Below, piece after piece: positions 1-5,381 of a DNA stretch of 6,583 bases. The DNA is from a bacterium. GTDB lineage: Bacteria; NPL-UPA2; JAUVJM01. Location: the NCBI GenBank assembly GCA_030596585.1, contig JAUVJM010000075.1, positions 1-6,583 of the forward strand, given 5' to 3'. Every line of letters starts with the position of its first letter. Position 1 is the first letter of the stretch. Below the pieces are notes generated by a model. That model was not told the DNA's origin. It ran no database searches and saw only the letters and a list, made by a program, of their open reading frames with translations. Position numbers and translations under genes: made by a program.

Positions 1-1
1 A

Positions 2-967
2 ATGAGAAAGAAAATAATCGGCGCAGCTTTGCGCCTCGCGGTTTCAGCAGGAATTGGAATATATATTTTCTCAAAGCCTGATATAAATCTGCTGAAAATT
101 TCCGCTGCCCTCAAGAATATAGAACTTTCATGGCTGATACCTGCATTTTTTACTTACAAAGCCGCAATCCTTCTCAGTTCATACAGGTGGCTTCTGCTTA
201 TGAAAGCGCATAACATAAAAGTAAGCTATCCACACGCTGTCGCATTGAATTATTTAGGATGTTTTTTCAATAACTTTATGCTCAGTCTAACCGGCGGAGA
301 TATCATAAAGGCATACTATGCCTCAAAACTGACTTCCGAAAAGAAAGCGGAATCTGCAACAATAGTTTTCATTGACCGCCTGGTTGGAGTTGCTGGACTT
401 CTGATTCTTGGAATTGCATCGATTCTGCTCAGTATCGGTAAGGAAGGAATGCATTCTGCTATGATTGTTATCTTCACTGCAGTTTTGGTATTTGTGGCTT
501 TTGGCTTTCTTACATTTAACACAACTCTTGCGCAGAAATTCAACAAATACACCGGACACGGGAAGATCAAGGAGACTTTTAGGAAAGTCTATGACGCAGT
601 CTACTTTTACAAGTCAAAGAAAAAGGTGCTTGCCGAAGCTCTTGGTATTTCTATTCTCGGATGGACTTTGATGATACTAATGAATTTTCAACTTGCAAGA
701 GGTCTTGGGATTGAACTTCCCGCAGGACATTACTTTGCCCTCATCCCCGTTATCAGCATAATAAGCGCTATTCCCATAACAATATCCGGCTGGGGGTTAA
801 GAGAGGGGATGTATAAGCAATTTTTCGGGGCTGTTGGGGTAAGCGGCGGGGATGCAGTTTCACTTTCAATTGCTTTTGCGCTGATAATGCTTGCCTGGAG
901 TCTTATCGGGGGCGTGCTTTACGCGTTGCATATCCCGAATTTCACAGCTCAGCAAGAAAAGAAGTAA
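2..967 (+). CDS. Flippase-like integral membrane protein (LPG_synthase_TM / UPF0104 family)
   Basis: This 321-residue protein has about eight hydrophobic segments and matches the family usually annotated as lysylphosphatidylglycerol synthase transmembrane region or 'flippase-like domain'. Visible family hallmarks are GGDIIKAYYASK (98-109), the IDRLVG block (124-129) and the C-terminal IPITISGWGLREG block (257-269), which corresponds to the family's 'lPisi.GlGvREg' signature. The length of about 320 residues is normal for the stand-alone form, and the MprF-type aminoacyl transferase domain is absent. The ATG at position 2 gives a typical basic-then-hydrophobic N-terminus, so the gene is probably complete, but only one base lies upstream and no ribosome binding site can be judged. 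Family members are thought to move lipids or lipid-linked sugars across the inner membrane; the substrate here is unknown. Its place upstream of a polysaccharide deacetylase fusion and a GT39 enzyme supports a role in surface glycan or glycolipid export. Confidence 0.88.
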   Translation: MRKKIIGAALRLAVSAGIGIYIFSKPDINLLKISAALKNIELSWLIPAFFTYKAAILLSSYRWLLLMKAHNIKVSYPHAVALNYLGCFFNNFMLSLTGGDIIKAYYASKLTSEKKAESATIVFIDRLVGVAGLLILGIASILLSIGKEGMHSAMIVIFTAVLVFVAFGFLTFNTTLAQKFNKYTGHGKIKETFRKVYDAVYFYKSKKKVLAEALGISILGWTLMILMNFQLARGLGIELPAGHYFALIPVISIISAIPITISGWGLREGMYKQFFGAVGVSGGDAVSLSIAFALIMLAWSLIGGVLYALHIPNFTAQQEKK

Positions 968-969
968 TC

Positions 970-1019
970 GTAGTTGCAGAGCTTGCTCTGCCAAGGGGCA
1001 AAGTAAACTTTGCAACTAC
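970..1019. repeat. Inverted pair of GTAG-type REP-like hairpins (REPIN/BIME-like)
   Basis: Two hairpins lie head-outward starting 2 nt after the stop of the flippase-like gene. The first (+, 970-991) is GTAGTT followed by a perfect 7-bp stem GCAGAGC/GCTCTGC around TT. The second (-, 1019-998) reads GTAGTT followed by GCAAAGT/ACTTTGC around TT. The two arms also pair with each other as a larger inverted repeat: 19 of 23 positions match between 970-992 and the complement of 997-1019, and all four mismatches are transitions. A 5' GTAG next to a short palindrome is the known signature of REP sequences mobilised by REP-associated tyrosine transposases (RAYT, Y1/HUH type), and an inverted pair is the typical REPIN or BIME form. 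No RAYT gene is in this window, so assignment to that system is inference. Confidence 0.72.
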
Positions 1020-1032
1020 ATCTCACTCTCTT

Positions 1033-1062
1033 GTAGCTGCTCGATTTATCGAGCTAAGGGGG
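1033..1062 (+). repeat. Third GTAG-headed REP-like hairpin
   Basis: The sequence reads GTAGCT (1033-1038), then a perfect 7-bp stem GCTCGAT/ATCGAGC around TT (1039-1054), then TAAGGGGG. It has the same plan as the copy at 970, which is GTAGTT, stem, TT, stem and a C-AAGGGG tail. Most of the stem bases differ between the two copies while all seven pairs are kept. Its purine-rich tail (1056-1062) is the only Shine-Dalgarno-like stretch ahead of the next gene, but it lies 20 nt from the ATG, which is too far to be a convincing ribosome binding site. Confidence 0.65.
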
Positions 1063-1082
1063 CGTTTCTACTTTTCTATATT

Positions 1083-3302
1083 ATGAAAAAAGTCATTGTA
1101 CATATCCTAAACACAGTCATTATTTTCAGCCTTGTTGTCCTGGGTCTCACGCTAAAAACAGGCGGGTTTTCTATTCCCGCCATATCGCTGTCCTGCCACC
1201 ACATCCAGAATCCACTAATCATTTTTGTGCTATTCTGGATTGTCAGGCTTATTCTGACACGAAAGCAGGGAACATCTGCCATCGAGAGCCGGCGCAAAAG
1301 CTTGCGGGTTGGGGAAAAAACGGGTGTTATTGTAAAGCTGATAGCCCTATTCTGGCTGGGGTCAAGGATTTTCCCTCCGCACTTCGAGAGCTTTTCTCTC
1401 TACCTGCCACAGGCCCGCTGGATGCCCCACCCCTTAGCGGTATTTGCTCTTTCCAGTCTATTCATAGCAGGGATAGCATACTTGATGTACATATTGGTAA
1501 AGAGACTGCTGGGTGAGACAACCGCAATTATTGCCATTACCGCATTTCTGTTCTCGCCCCTATGCAGGATCTCCGAAGCAGGATTGTTCCCGTCTTATGC
1601 CATCATTATCCTCCTTCTTGGCTCCGCAGTGCACCTGTCCCGCTATTTTGCCCGGAATGCCGCCACGGGAGCAGACCCGGACGGCGGGAAATCCCGACCC
1701 CTTATCACCGGCCTCCTGTTCCTGCTTTCGGCACTACTCTTCAAATGTCTCTGGATGGGCATGAGCTTCAAGCCGCAGGGATTGTGGGAGTGGGTATTAT
1801 TCGAACGGCGGATGACAACCGCGATGCCATTGCCGGGAAACCACCTGTTATGGATCGTGCCCGGAGTAATTATCCTCTTAAGGGGTCGCCGCAGAAGCTA
1901 TCTGGTCGTTTTGCTGGCTGTAATCTTTCTGTGGACATTCTTCGCGGCAGACAATAACAAACTCGCAGCCTATCTGCCAATGGTTTGCTGTTTGTCAATT
2001 CTGATGGGCGCTTGCCTGGGCTGGCTGATGGAAAACAAGTTCACCAACAGGACGGTTTTTGACAGAAATATCTCCTTCGCGGTGGCAGGCACATTCTTTG
2101 TCCTTTTCTACTTTCACGTCAACAGCCAGCTCACACACTGGACGGGATTAAGCCTCTACGAGGCGGAAAACCTGCCCAACTACGGCAGTGTAATCCAGGA
2201 TAGGAACGCTTCCGGAGGAGCAGCCATCCTCAAAGAAAAAAATGCAGCGCGGAAAGAAGCCATACTAATCTACGGTCCGTACCATCCGTTCCTCAGCGGC
2301 GAATATGAAGTAACTTTCCGTCTTCTTGCCGGAGATAACAGTAGTCCCGGGCAGGCGGCGAAGATAGATGTTTCATCTGATTACGGGAACATTATTCTTG
2401 CCACAAAAAGAATCAGGGGAACTGACTTCTCACACAAAGGCGTTTATGAAGATTTCAGTCTCCGGTTCCTGCTAACCGAGCGCATGCATCTGGAATTCAG
2501 AGTAAGCTCCTTCGCACGGATTGACCTGACAGTGGATGAAGTGAGTATAAGACTCCTGAACCGCCAGGAACTGCTCTCCGCTCCGCGTCATATCCCAATT
2601 CTCATGTACCACAAAGTGGGCGCGAACGCGCCCACTCAATGGTGGGTTAAAACAGCGGATTTCCGCGAACAGATGACGGCGTTTAAAAAAGCCGGTTACA
2701 GGAGCGTCCATCTCAAGGATATCTACAACCACAAAAAGAAAAAGAGAAACCTGCCTTTTCATCCTGTCGTGGTTACATTTGACGACGGGTACTACAATTT
2801 CCTGACGGAAGCATTTCCGGCACTGGAGGAGCAAGGACTCACAGCCACGATGTTTATTATTACAGGCAAGACAGCAGATACCGATACCCGCCGAATGGAC
2901 AACTCATGGGACTGTGAAAGCGAATCCAGGCACAGAGCTGAACACCTTGTCTGGCCGGAAATAATACATCTGGCAAGACAGGGAATAGAAATCGGTTCCC
3001 ATACAATTACACATCCAAACCTCGCACGATTAGAAAAATCTGATTTAGAAAAAGAAATAAGGGAAAGCAAAACTATTCTTGAAGATAAACTTGGAATGCC
3101 TGTGGAAACATTCTGCTATCCCGGAGGCAAACGTAACGGCGCTGTTATAGAGACAGTCAAGAATTCAGGCTGTAAAGCGGCGGTTATAGTCTATCCCGGG
3201 ATTGAAAATTCAGAAACCATGGATATGTTCAATCTCAAGAGAATAGCCGTCAGACCCGGCGTGAGCGCTGAAAAGCTGCTCAGAATGATAGCAGCGAGGT
3301 AA
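1083..3302 (+). CDS. Fusion protein: GT-C-like membrane region + beta-rich domain + NodB-type polysaccharide deacetylase
   Basis: This is a 739-residue protein. Residues 1-346 hold roughly ten hydrophobic segments with GT39/ArnT-like texture, for example the RLLGETTAIIA block (141-151) and the NNKLAAYLPM block (291-300). Residues about 393-491 alternate like a beta-sandwich, with GPYHPFLSGEYEVTFRL near its start. Residues 503-735 are a polysaccharide deacetylase of the PgaB/IcaB-like branch: LMYHKV (507-512), TFDDGY (565-570; Asp568 expected as metal ligand, Asp567 as base), SHTITH (639-644; His640 and His644 as metal ligands) and CYPGGKRN (678-685). The deacetylase should remove N-acetyl (or O-acetyl) groups from a surface polysaccharide; which side of the membrane it faces is inferred. 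The ATG at 1083 is preferred because it starts a normal membrane anchor (MKKVIVHILN). The frame is open further upstream, but that stretch would translate the REP hairpins and overlap the preceding gene. No good ribosome binding site is visible. The GT-C-like part lacks the usual Asp-Glu first-loop pair. The stop codon lies inside the element starting at 3299. Confidence 0.87.
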   Translation: MKKVIVHILNTVIIFSLVVLGLTLKTGGFSIPAISLSCHHIQNPLIIFVLFWIVRLILTRKQGTSAIESRRKSLRVGEKTGVIVKLIALFWLGSRIFPPHFESFSLYLPQARWMPHPLAVFALSSLFIAGIAYLMYILVKRLLGETTAIIAITAFLFSPLCRISEAGLFPSYAIIILLLGSAVHLSRYFARNAATGADPDGGKSRPLITGLLFLLSALLFKCLWMGMSFKPQGLWEWVLFERRMTTAMPLPGNHLLWIVPGVIILLRGRRRSYLVVLLAVIFLWTFFAADNNKLAAYLPMVCCLSILMGACLGWLMENKFTNRTVFDRNISFAVAGTFFVLFYFHVNSQLTHWTGLSLYEAENLPNYGSVIQDRNASGGAAILKEKNAARKEAILIYGPYHPFLSGEYEVTFRLLAGDNSSPGQAAKIDVSSDYGNIILATKRIRGTDFSHKGVYEDFSLRFLLTERMHLEFRVSSFARIDLTVDEVSIRLLNRQELLSAPRHIPILMYHKVGANAPTQWWVKTADFREQMTAFKKAGYRSVHLKDIYNHKKKKRNLPFHPVVVTFDDGYYNFLTEAFPALEEQGLTATMFIITGKTADTDTRRMDNSWDCESESRHRAEHLVWPEIIHLARQGIEIGSHTITHPNLARLEKSDLEKEIRESKTILEDKLGMPVETFCYPGGKRNGAVIETVKNSGCKAAVIVYPGIENSETMDMFNLKRIAVRPGVSAEKLLRMIAAR
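3291..3298. repeat. Left copy of candidate 8-bp target site duplication
   Basis: GCAGCGAG abuts the left terminal inverted repeat of the 3299-3444 element and is still coding (Ala-Ala-Arg at the end of the deacetylase fusion). The partner copy at 3445-3452 differs by one C-to-T transition. Confidence 0.6.
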
Positions 3303-3444
3303 CTACTCAGGAGTCAGTGAATGTCATTCCCGCGGAGGCGGGAATCCAGTGTTGTTGAGAATCTGGATTCCGCATCAAGTGCGGAATGACATTCATGTAA
3401 ATTATCTGTTATGAGACTACTATTCTAGATACCTGAGTAGTTAC
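3299..3444. mobile_element. 146-bp MITE-like element, probably IS66-family derived
   Basis: The ends are perfect 13-bp inverted repeats: GTAACTACTCAGG at 3299-3311 and its complement at 3432-3444. They are flanked directly by 8-bp repeats GCAGCGAG (3291-3298) and GCAGTGAG (3445-3452), which match at 7 of 8 positions. IS66-family elements are known for ends beginning GTAA and for 8-bp target duplications, so both features point to that family. There is no room for a transposase, so the element would need one in trans. The interior holds a 78-bp double palindrome (3318-3395) and 36 bp of unassigned sequence (3396-3431). The left GTAA end provides the last base of the final Arg codon (AGG) and the TAA stop of the upstream gene. 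The IS66 link rests on end sequence and duplication length only. Confidence 0.7.
3318..3395. repeat. Nested double-hairpin palindrome inside the MITE-like element
   Basis: The outer arms TGAATGTCATTCC (3318-3330) and the complement at 3383-3395 form a perfect 13-bp pair. Inside are two local hairpins: ATTCCCGC/GCGGGAAT (3326-3333 with 3338-3345) and ATTCCGCA/TGCGGAAT (3367-3374 with 3380-3387). A central pairing AATCCAG/CTGGATT (3343-3349 with 3363-3369) allows one long fold instead. The CATTCCCGC...GCGGGAATCCAG wording is that of a dispersed palindrome seen in many bacterial genomes (from memory). In RNA it would be a stable stem between two genes of one operon, but no run of U follows it, so it is not a standard intrinsic terminator. 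Confidence 0.75.
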
Positions 3445-3452
3445 GCAGTGAG
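3445..3452. repeat. Right copy of candidate 8-bp target site duplication
   Basis: GCAGTGAG abuts the right terminal inverted repeat. It is followed by ATAAAACAC and the ATG at 3462. Its GTGAG part (3448-3452), 9 nt before that ATG, is the only weak Shine-Dalgarno-like stretch for the glycosyltransferase gene. Confidence 0.58.
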
Positions 3453-3461
3453 ATAAAACAC

Positions 3462-5264
3462 ATGAGAATGAAACACAAGAGCATTTATCTAAACGAATAT
3501 TGGCCGTGGATTATATTCCTTGCGGCTCTTGTACTCAGGCTTCTCCTGCTTTACCGGTTCGATTTCAAATTCGGGTGGGAATCACATGGTTTCCCCAGTA
3601 GTGATGCCCGCGAATATGATACCCTGGCAATGAACATATTGATGGGCAGAGGTTTCGGCGATTACATTTCCGGTTTCAAGTATCAATCTTTCGTCTGCCC
3701 ATTCTATTCCCTATTTCTGGCATTCATCTATTCTTTCTGCGGCCACAATTACATGGCAGTCAAGATTGTCCAGCTCATCCTCAGTTCACTGAGTGCAGTG
3801 GTTGTTTATGCTATCGGCAGAAGATTGTTCAACAAACCAATCGGCATAATTGCCGGCATGATCATGGCATGCTACCTGCCGCACATGTGGTGGGTTTCCC
3901 CCATTATGCGCGAGGGCTTCTTTACATTTGTGTTTGCCCTAGCATTCCTGGCTATCATAAAAGCAGTGGATGAGCCTCTGAAGAAACATCTTCTCACCGC
4001 AGGCGCTGCTATTGGTATTGCCATCCTCACACGCCCGGGAGGACTTATACTTTTTGCCGCACTTCTCGCCCATGGAGCGGCAAAAAAGAAACTCAAAGCA
4101 ATTGCAGTCATCTTCCTTTTTGCACTACTTACAGTATCCCCGTGGATAGCAAGAAGTATGATTATCCATCAGGGCGCTGTCATACTGGAATCAAGCGGGG
4201 CACGCCAGTTCTGGACCGGCGCCAATCCGAAACACGGGGGACATTTCTATTCACGCGGCGCATGGCATGAAACGCTCTGGCATGACCCTTTTGCGAGCGA
4301 GGCAGAAAGATGCAAAAGATTAACCCGGGAAGGAACCGCGTTTATCAGAGAGAACCCAAAGCGTTACTATACATTCTTCCGGAAAAGGCTGGCAGATTTC
4401 TGGCGCTTGAAAAGGCCGGATGTTCTCCGTTTCAACCTGAACAGCGCCGACGTCTGGCTGCCTTATCTGGTCATCTGGCTGGGAACGGTGGGAGCTGTGC
4501 ATTCTCTTTACTTTTTTTCCTGGCGGCGGAGTCTTTCCACCATCTCGCTTATCCTTTTCTACTGTCTCGGCGCAGGAATCTACGGAGGCATACCGCGTTA
4601 CAGAATGCCGTTGGAACAATTCTTCGTTATCTTCGCCGCATATTCACTTTACACTTTCAGCCAAATAAATCGCGTGGAATGGCGGCAAATGCGAATGCCC
4701 GGCACCGGCAAAAGCGCCGGCGGCTCTTCTCACCTAAACCGGATTGTTAAATATCTCCTGCTGTGCGGTCTTATTTTGGTCATCACGTTTTCGGTCCGCC
4801 TTTGCATTGCCTACCGGAGTCAGGGAGAACAAGTTATCCGCCTCAAACCAAGCGAAGAGGAAATGCGATCAGCTTTGAAGAAACACAGCCTTCTTGAGAA
4901 ATGGGAAAAACAGACACCTCAAAGGTTGACATACAGAGATATCTTCCTCGACCAGGCGGCAAACAATGGATATCTCACGAATTATGACAATTATGTCGTC
5001 ATCTGGGAAATAAGAATGGACAACATTGCAAAAGACAAGGAAGGGAACATCCGCGATTTTATTCTTACCGCGAACCCCTCCCCTCACAATTTCGGGCAGG
5101 AAAACCGCTTGAGTTACCCTGCAAAAGGAATAAAGATAAAGGTCGACGGGTTCCAAGAAAGAGATACTGCCATTGTGATAGCAAAAGTCAGAGGCACAGG
5201 AAAGCCGCTTGTGGATCCGCGGATAGAATTCTACGAAATCCTTACAGGAACCGGCAAGCCCTGA
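3462..5264 (+). CDS. GT39/ArnT-like polyprenyl-phosphate-dependent membrane glycosyltransferase
   Basis: This is a 600-residue protein. A first membrane segment (about 14-31) is followed by an extracytoplasmic loop with SSDAREYDTLAMNILMGRGF (46-65). This fits the GT39/PMT first-loop pattern (D..xY..A..l..G.gf), with Asp48 the likely catalytic acid. Further hydrophobic segments lie near 97-117, 126-142, 152-168, 192-206, 211-229, 333-351, 357-372, 385-400 and 429-449. PRYRMPLE (378-385) matches the late-loop 'RYrxP' signature. The family takes a sugar from a polyprenyl-phosphate carrier and attaches it to lipid, glycan or protein outside the membrane; donor and acceptor are unknown here. Residues 451-600 form a soluble C-terminal tail I do not recognise. 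The start is ATG 3462 or in-frame ATG 3468, both with weak ribosome binding sites. It lies 159 nt after the deacetylase fusion today, but only 5 nt if the intervening element is removed. Confidence 0.86.
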   Translation: MRMKHKSIYLNEYWPWIIFLAALVLRLLLLYRFDFKFGWESHGFPSSDAREYDTLAMNILMGRGFGDYISGFKYQSFVCPFYSLFLAFIYSFCGHNYMAVKIVQLILSSLSAVVVYAIGRRLFNKPIGIIAGMIMACYLPHMWWVSPIMREGFFTFVFALAFLAIIKAVDEPLKKHLLTAGAAIGIAILTRPGGLILFAALLAHGAAKKKLKAIAVIFLFALLTVSPWIARSMIIHQGAVILESSGARQFWTGANPKHGGHFYSRGAWHETLWHDPFASEAERCKRLTREGTAFIRENPKRYYTFFRKRLADFWRLKRPDVLRFNLNSADVWLPYLVIWLGTVGAVHSLYFFSWRRSLSTISLILFYCLGAGIYGGIPRYRMPLEQFFVIFAAYSLYTFSQINRVEWRQMRMPGTGKSAGGSSHLNRIVKYLLLCGLILVITFSVRLCIAYRSQGEQVIRLKPSEEEMRSALKKHSLLEKWEKQTPQRLTYRDIFLDQAANNGYLTNYDNYVVIWEIRMDNIAKDKEGNIRDFILTANPSPHNFGQENRLSYPAKGIKIKVDGFQERDTAIVIAKVRGTGKPLVDPRIEFYEILTGTGKP

Positions 5265-5283
5265 CTCAGCTTATAGAGAACTT

Positions 5284-5306
5284 GTCATTCTGAGAAGTGA
5301 AGCGAG
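5284..5306. repeat. Possible fragment of a GTCATTCTGAG-type dispersed repeat
   Basis: GTCATTCTGAG (5284-5294) followed by AAGTGAAGCGAG (5295-5306) resembles the start of a dispersed intergenic repeat common in many bacterial genomes (from memory). It runs into a half REP-like head at 5314. Only one copy is in the window, so its repeat status cannot be shown here. Confidence 0.35.
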
Positions 5307-5313
5307 TGGTCAA

Positions 5314-5347
5314 GCAACTACGATTGTAGTTGCAGGGCTTGCTCTGC
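5314..5347 (+). repeat. REP-like hairpin with an inverted GTAG half-copy
   Basis: GTAGTT (5326-5331) precedes the stem GCAGGGC/GCTCTGC around TT (5332-5347), with one G-T wobble pair. It is nearly identical to the copy at 970-991. Directly upstream, GCAACTAC (5314-5321) is the complement of GTAGTTGC, so two GTAG heads face each other across GATT and form a perfect 8-bp inverted repeat (5314-5321 with 5326-5333). The left partner has no recognisable 7-bp stem and looks truncated. The element sits between convergent genes. It could act as a transcript-end structure on either strand, though no T-run marks a classical terminator. Confidence 0.62.
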
Positions 5348-5350
5348 TAA

Positions 5351-5378
5351 TCACTGGTCACTGACAACTGATCACTGT
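5351..5378. repeat. Heptanucleotide tandem repeat, four degenerate units
   Basis: The units TCACTGG, TCACTGA, CAACTGA and TCACTGT run head to tail with a 7-bp period and consensus TCACTGA. The array ends 3 nt before the stop codon of the minus-strand gene. It is too short to judge copy-number variation or function. Confidence 0.5.
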
Positions 5379-5381
5379 ATT

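Noticed and set aside
891..1082. Upstream extension of the deacetylase fusion to an ATG at 891.
   Set aside because: It would overlap the 3' end of the flippase-like gene, translate the REP hairpins, and add a Cys/Ser/Arg-rich stretch ahead of a normal membrane anchor. ATG 1083 is the better start.
968..1082. CRISPR array or tRNA in the first gap.
   Set aside because: The repeats are inverted, differ in stem sequence and have no regular spacers, and no cloverleaf or tRNA loop sequences are present.
3421..3426. TATTCT near the right end of the MITE as a -10 box of an outward promoter for the glycosyltransferase gene.
   Set aside because: No acceptable -35 box is seen about 17 bp upstream, so a promoter cannot be supported from sequence alone.
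5314..5347. The hairpin in the convergent gap as an intrinsic terminator.
   Set aside because: There is no run of T after the stem on either strand, and the sequence is better explained as a member of the REP-like family also present at 970-1062.
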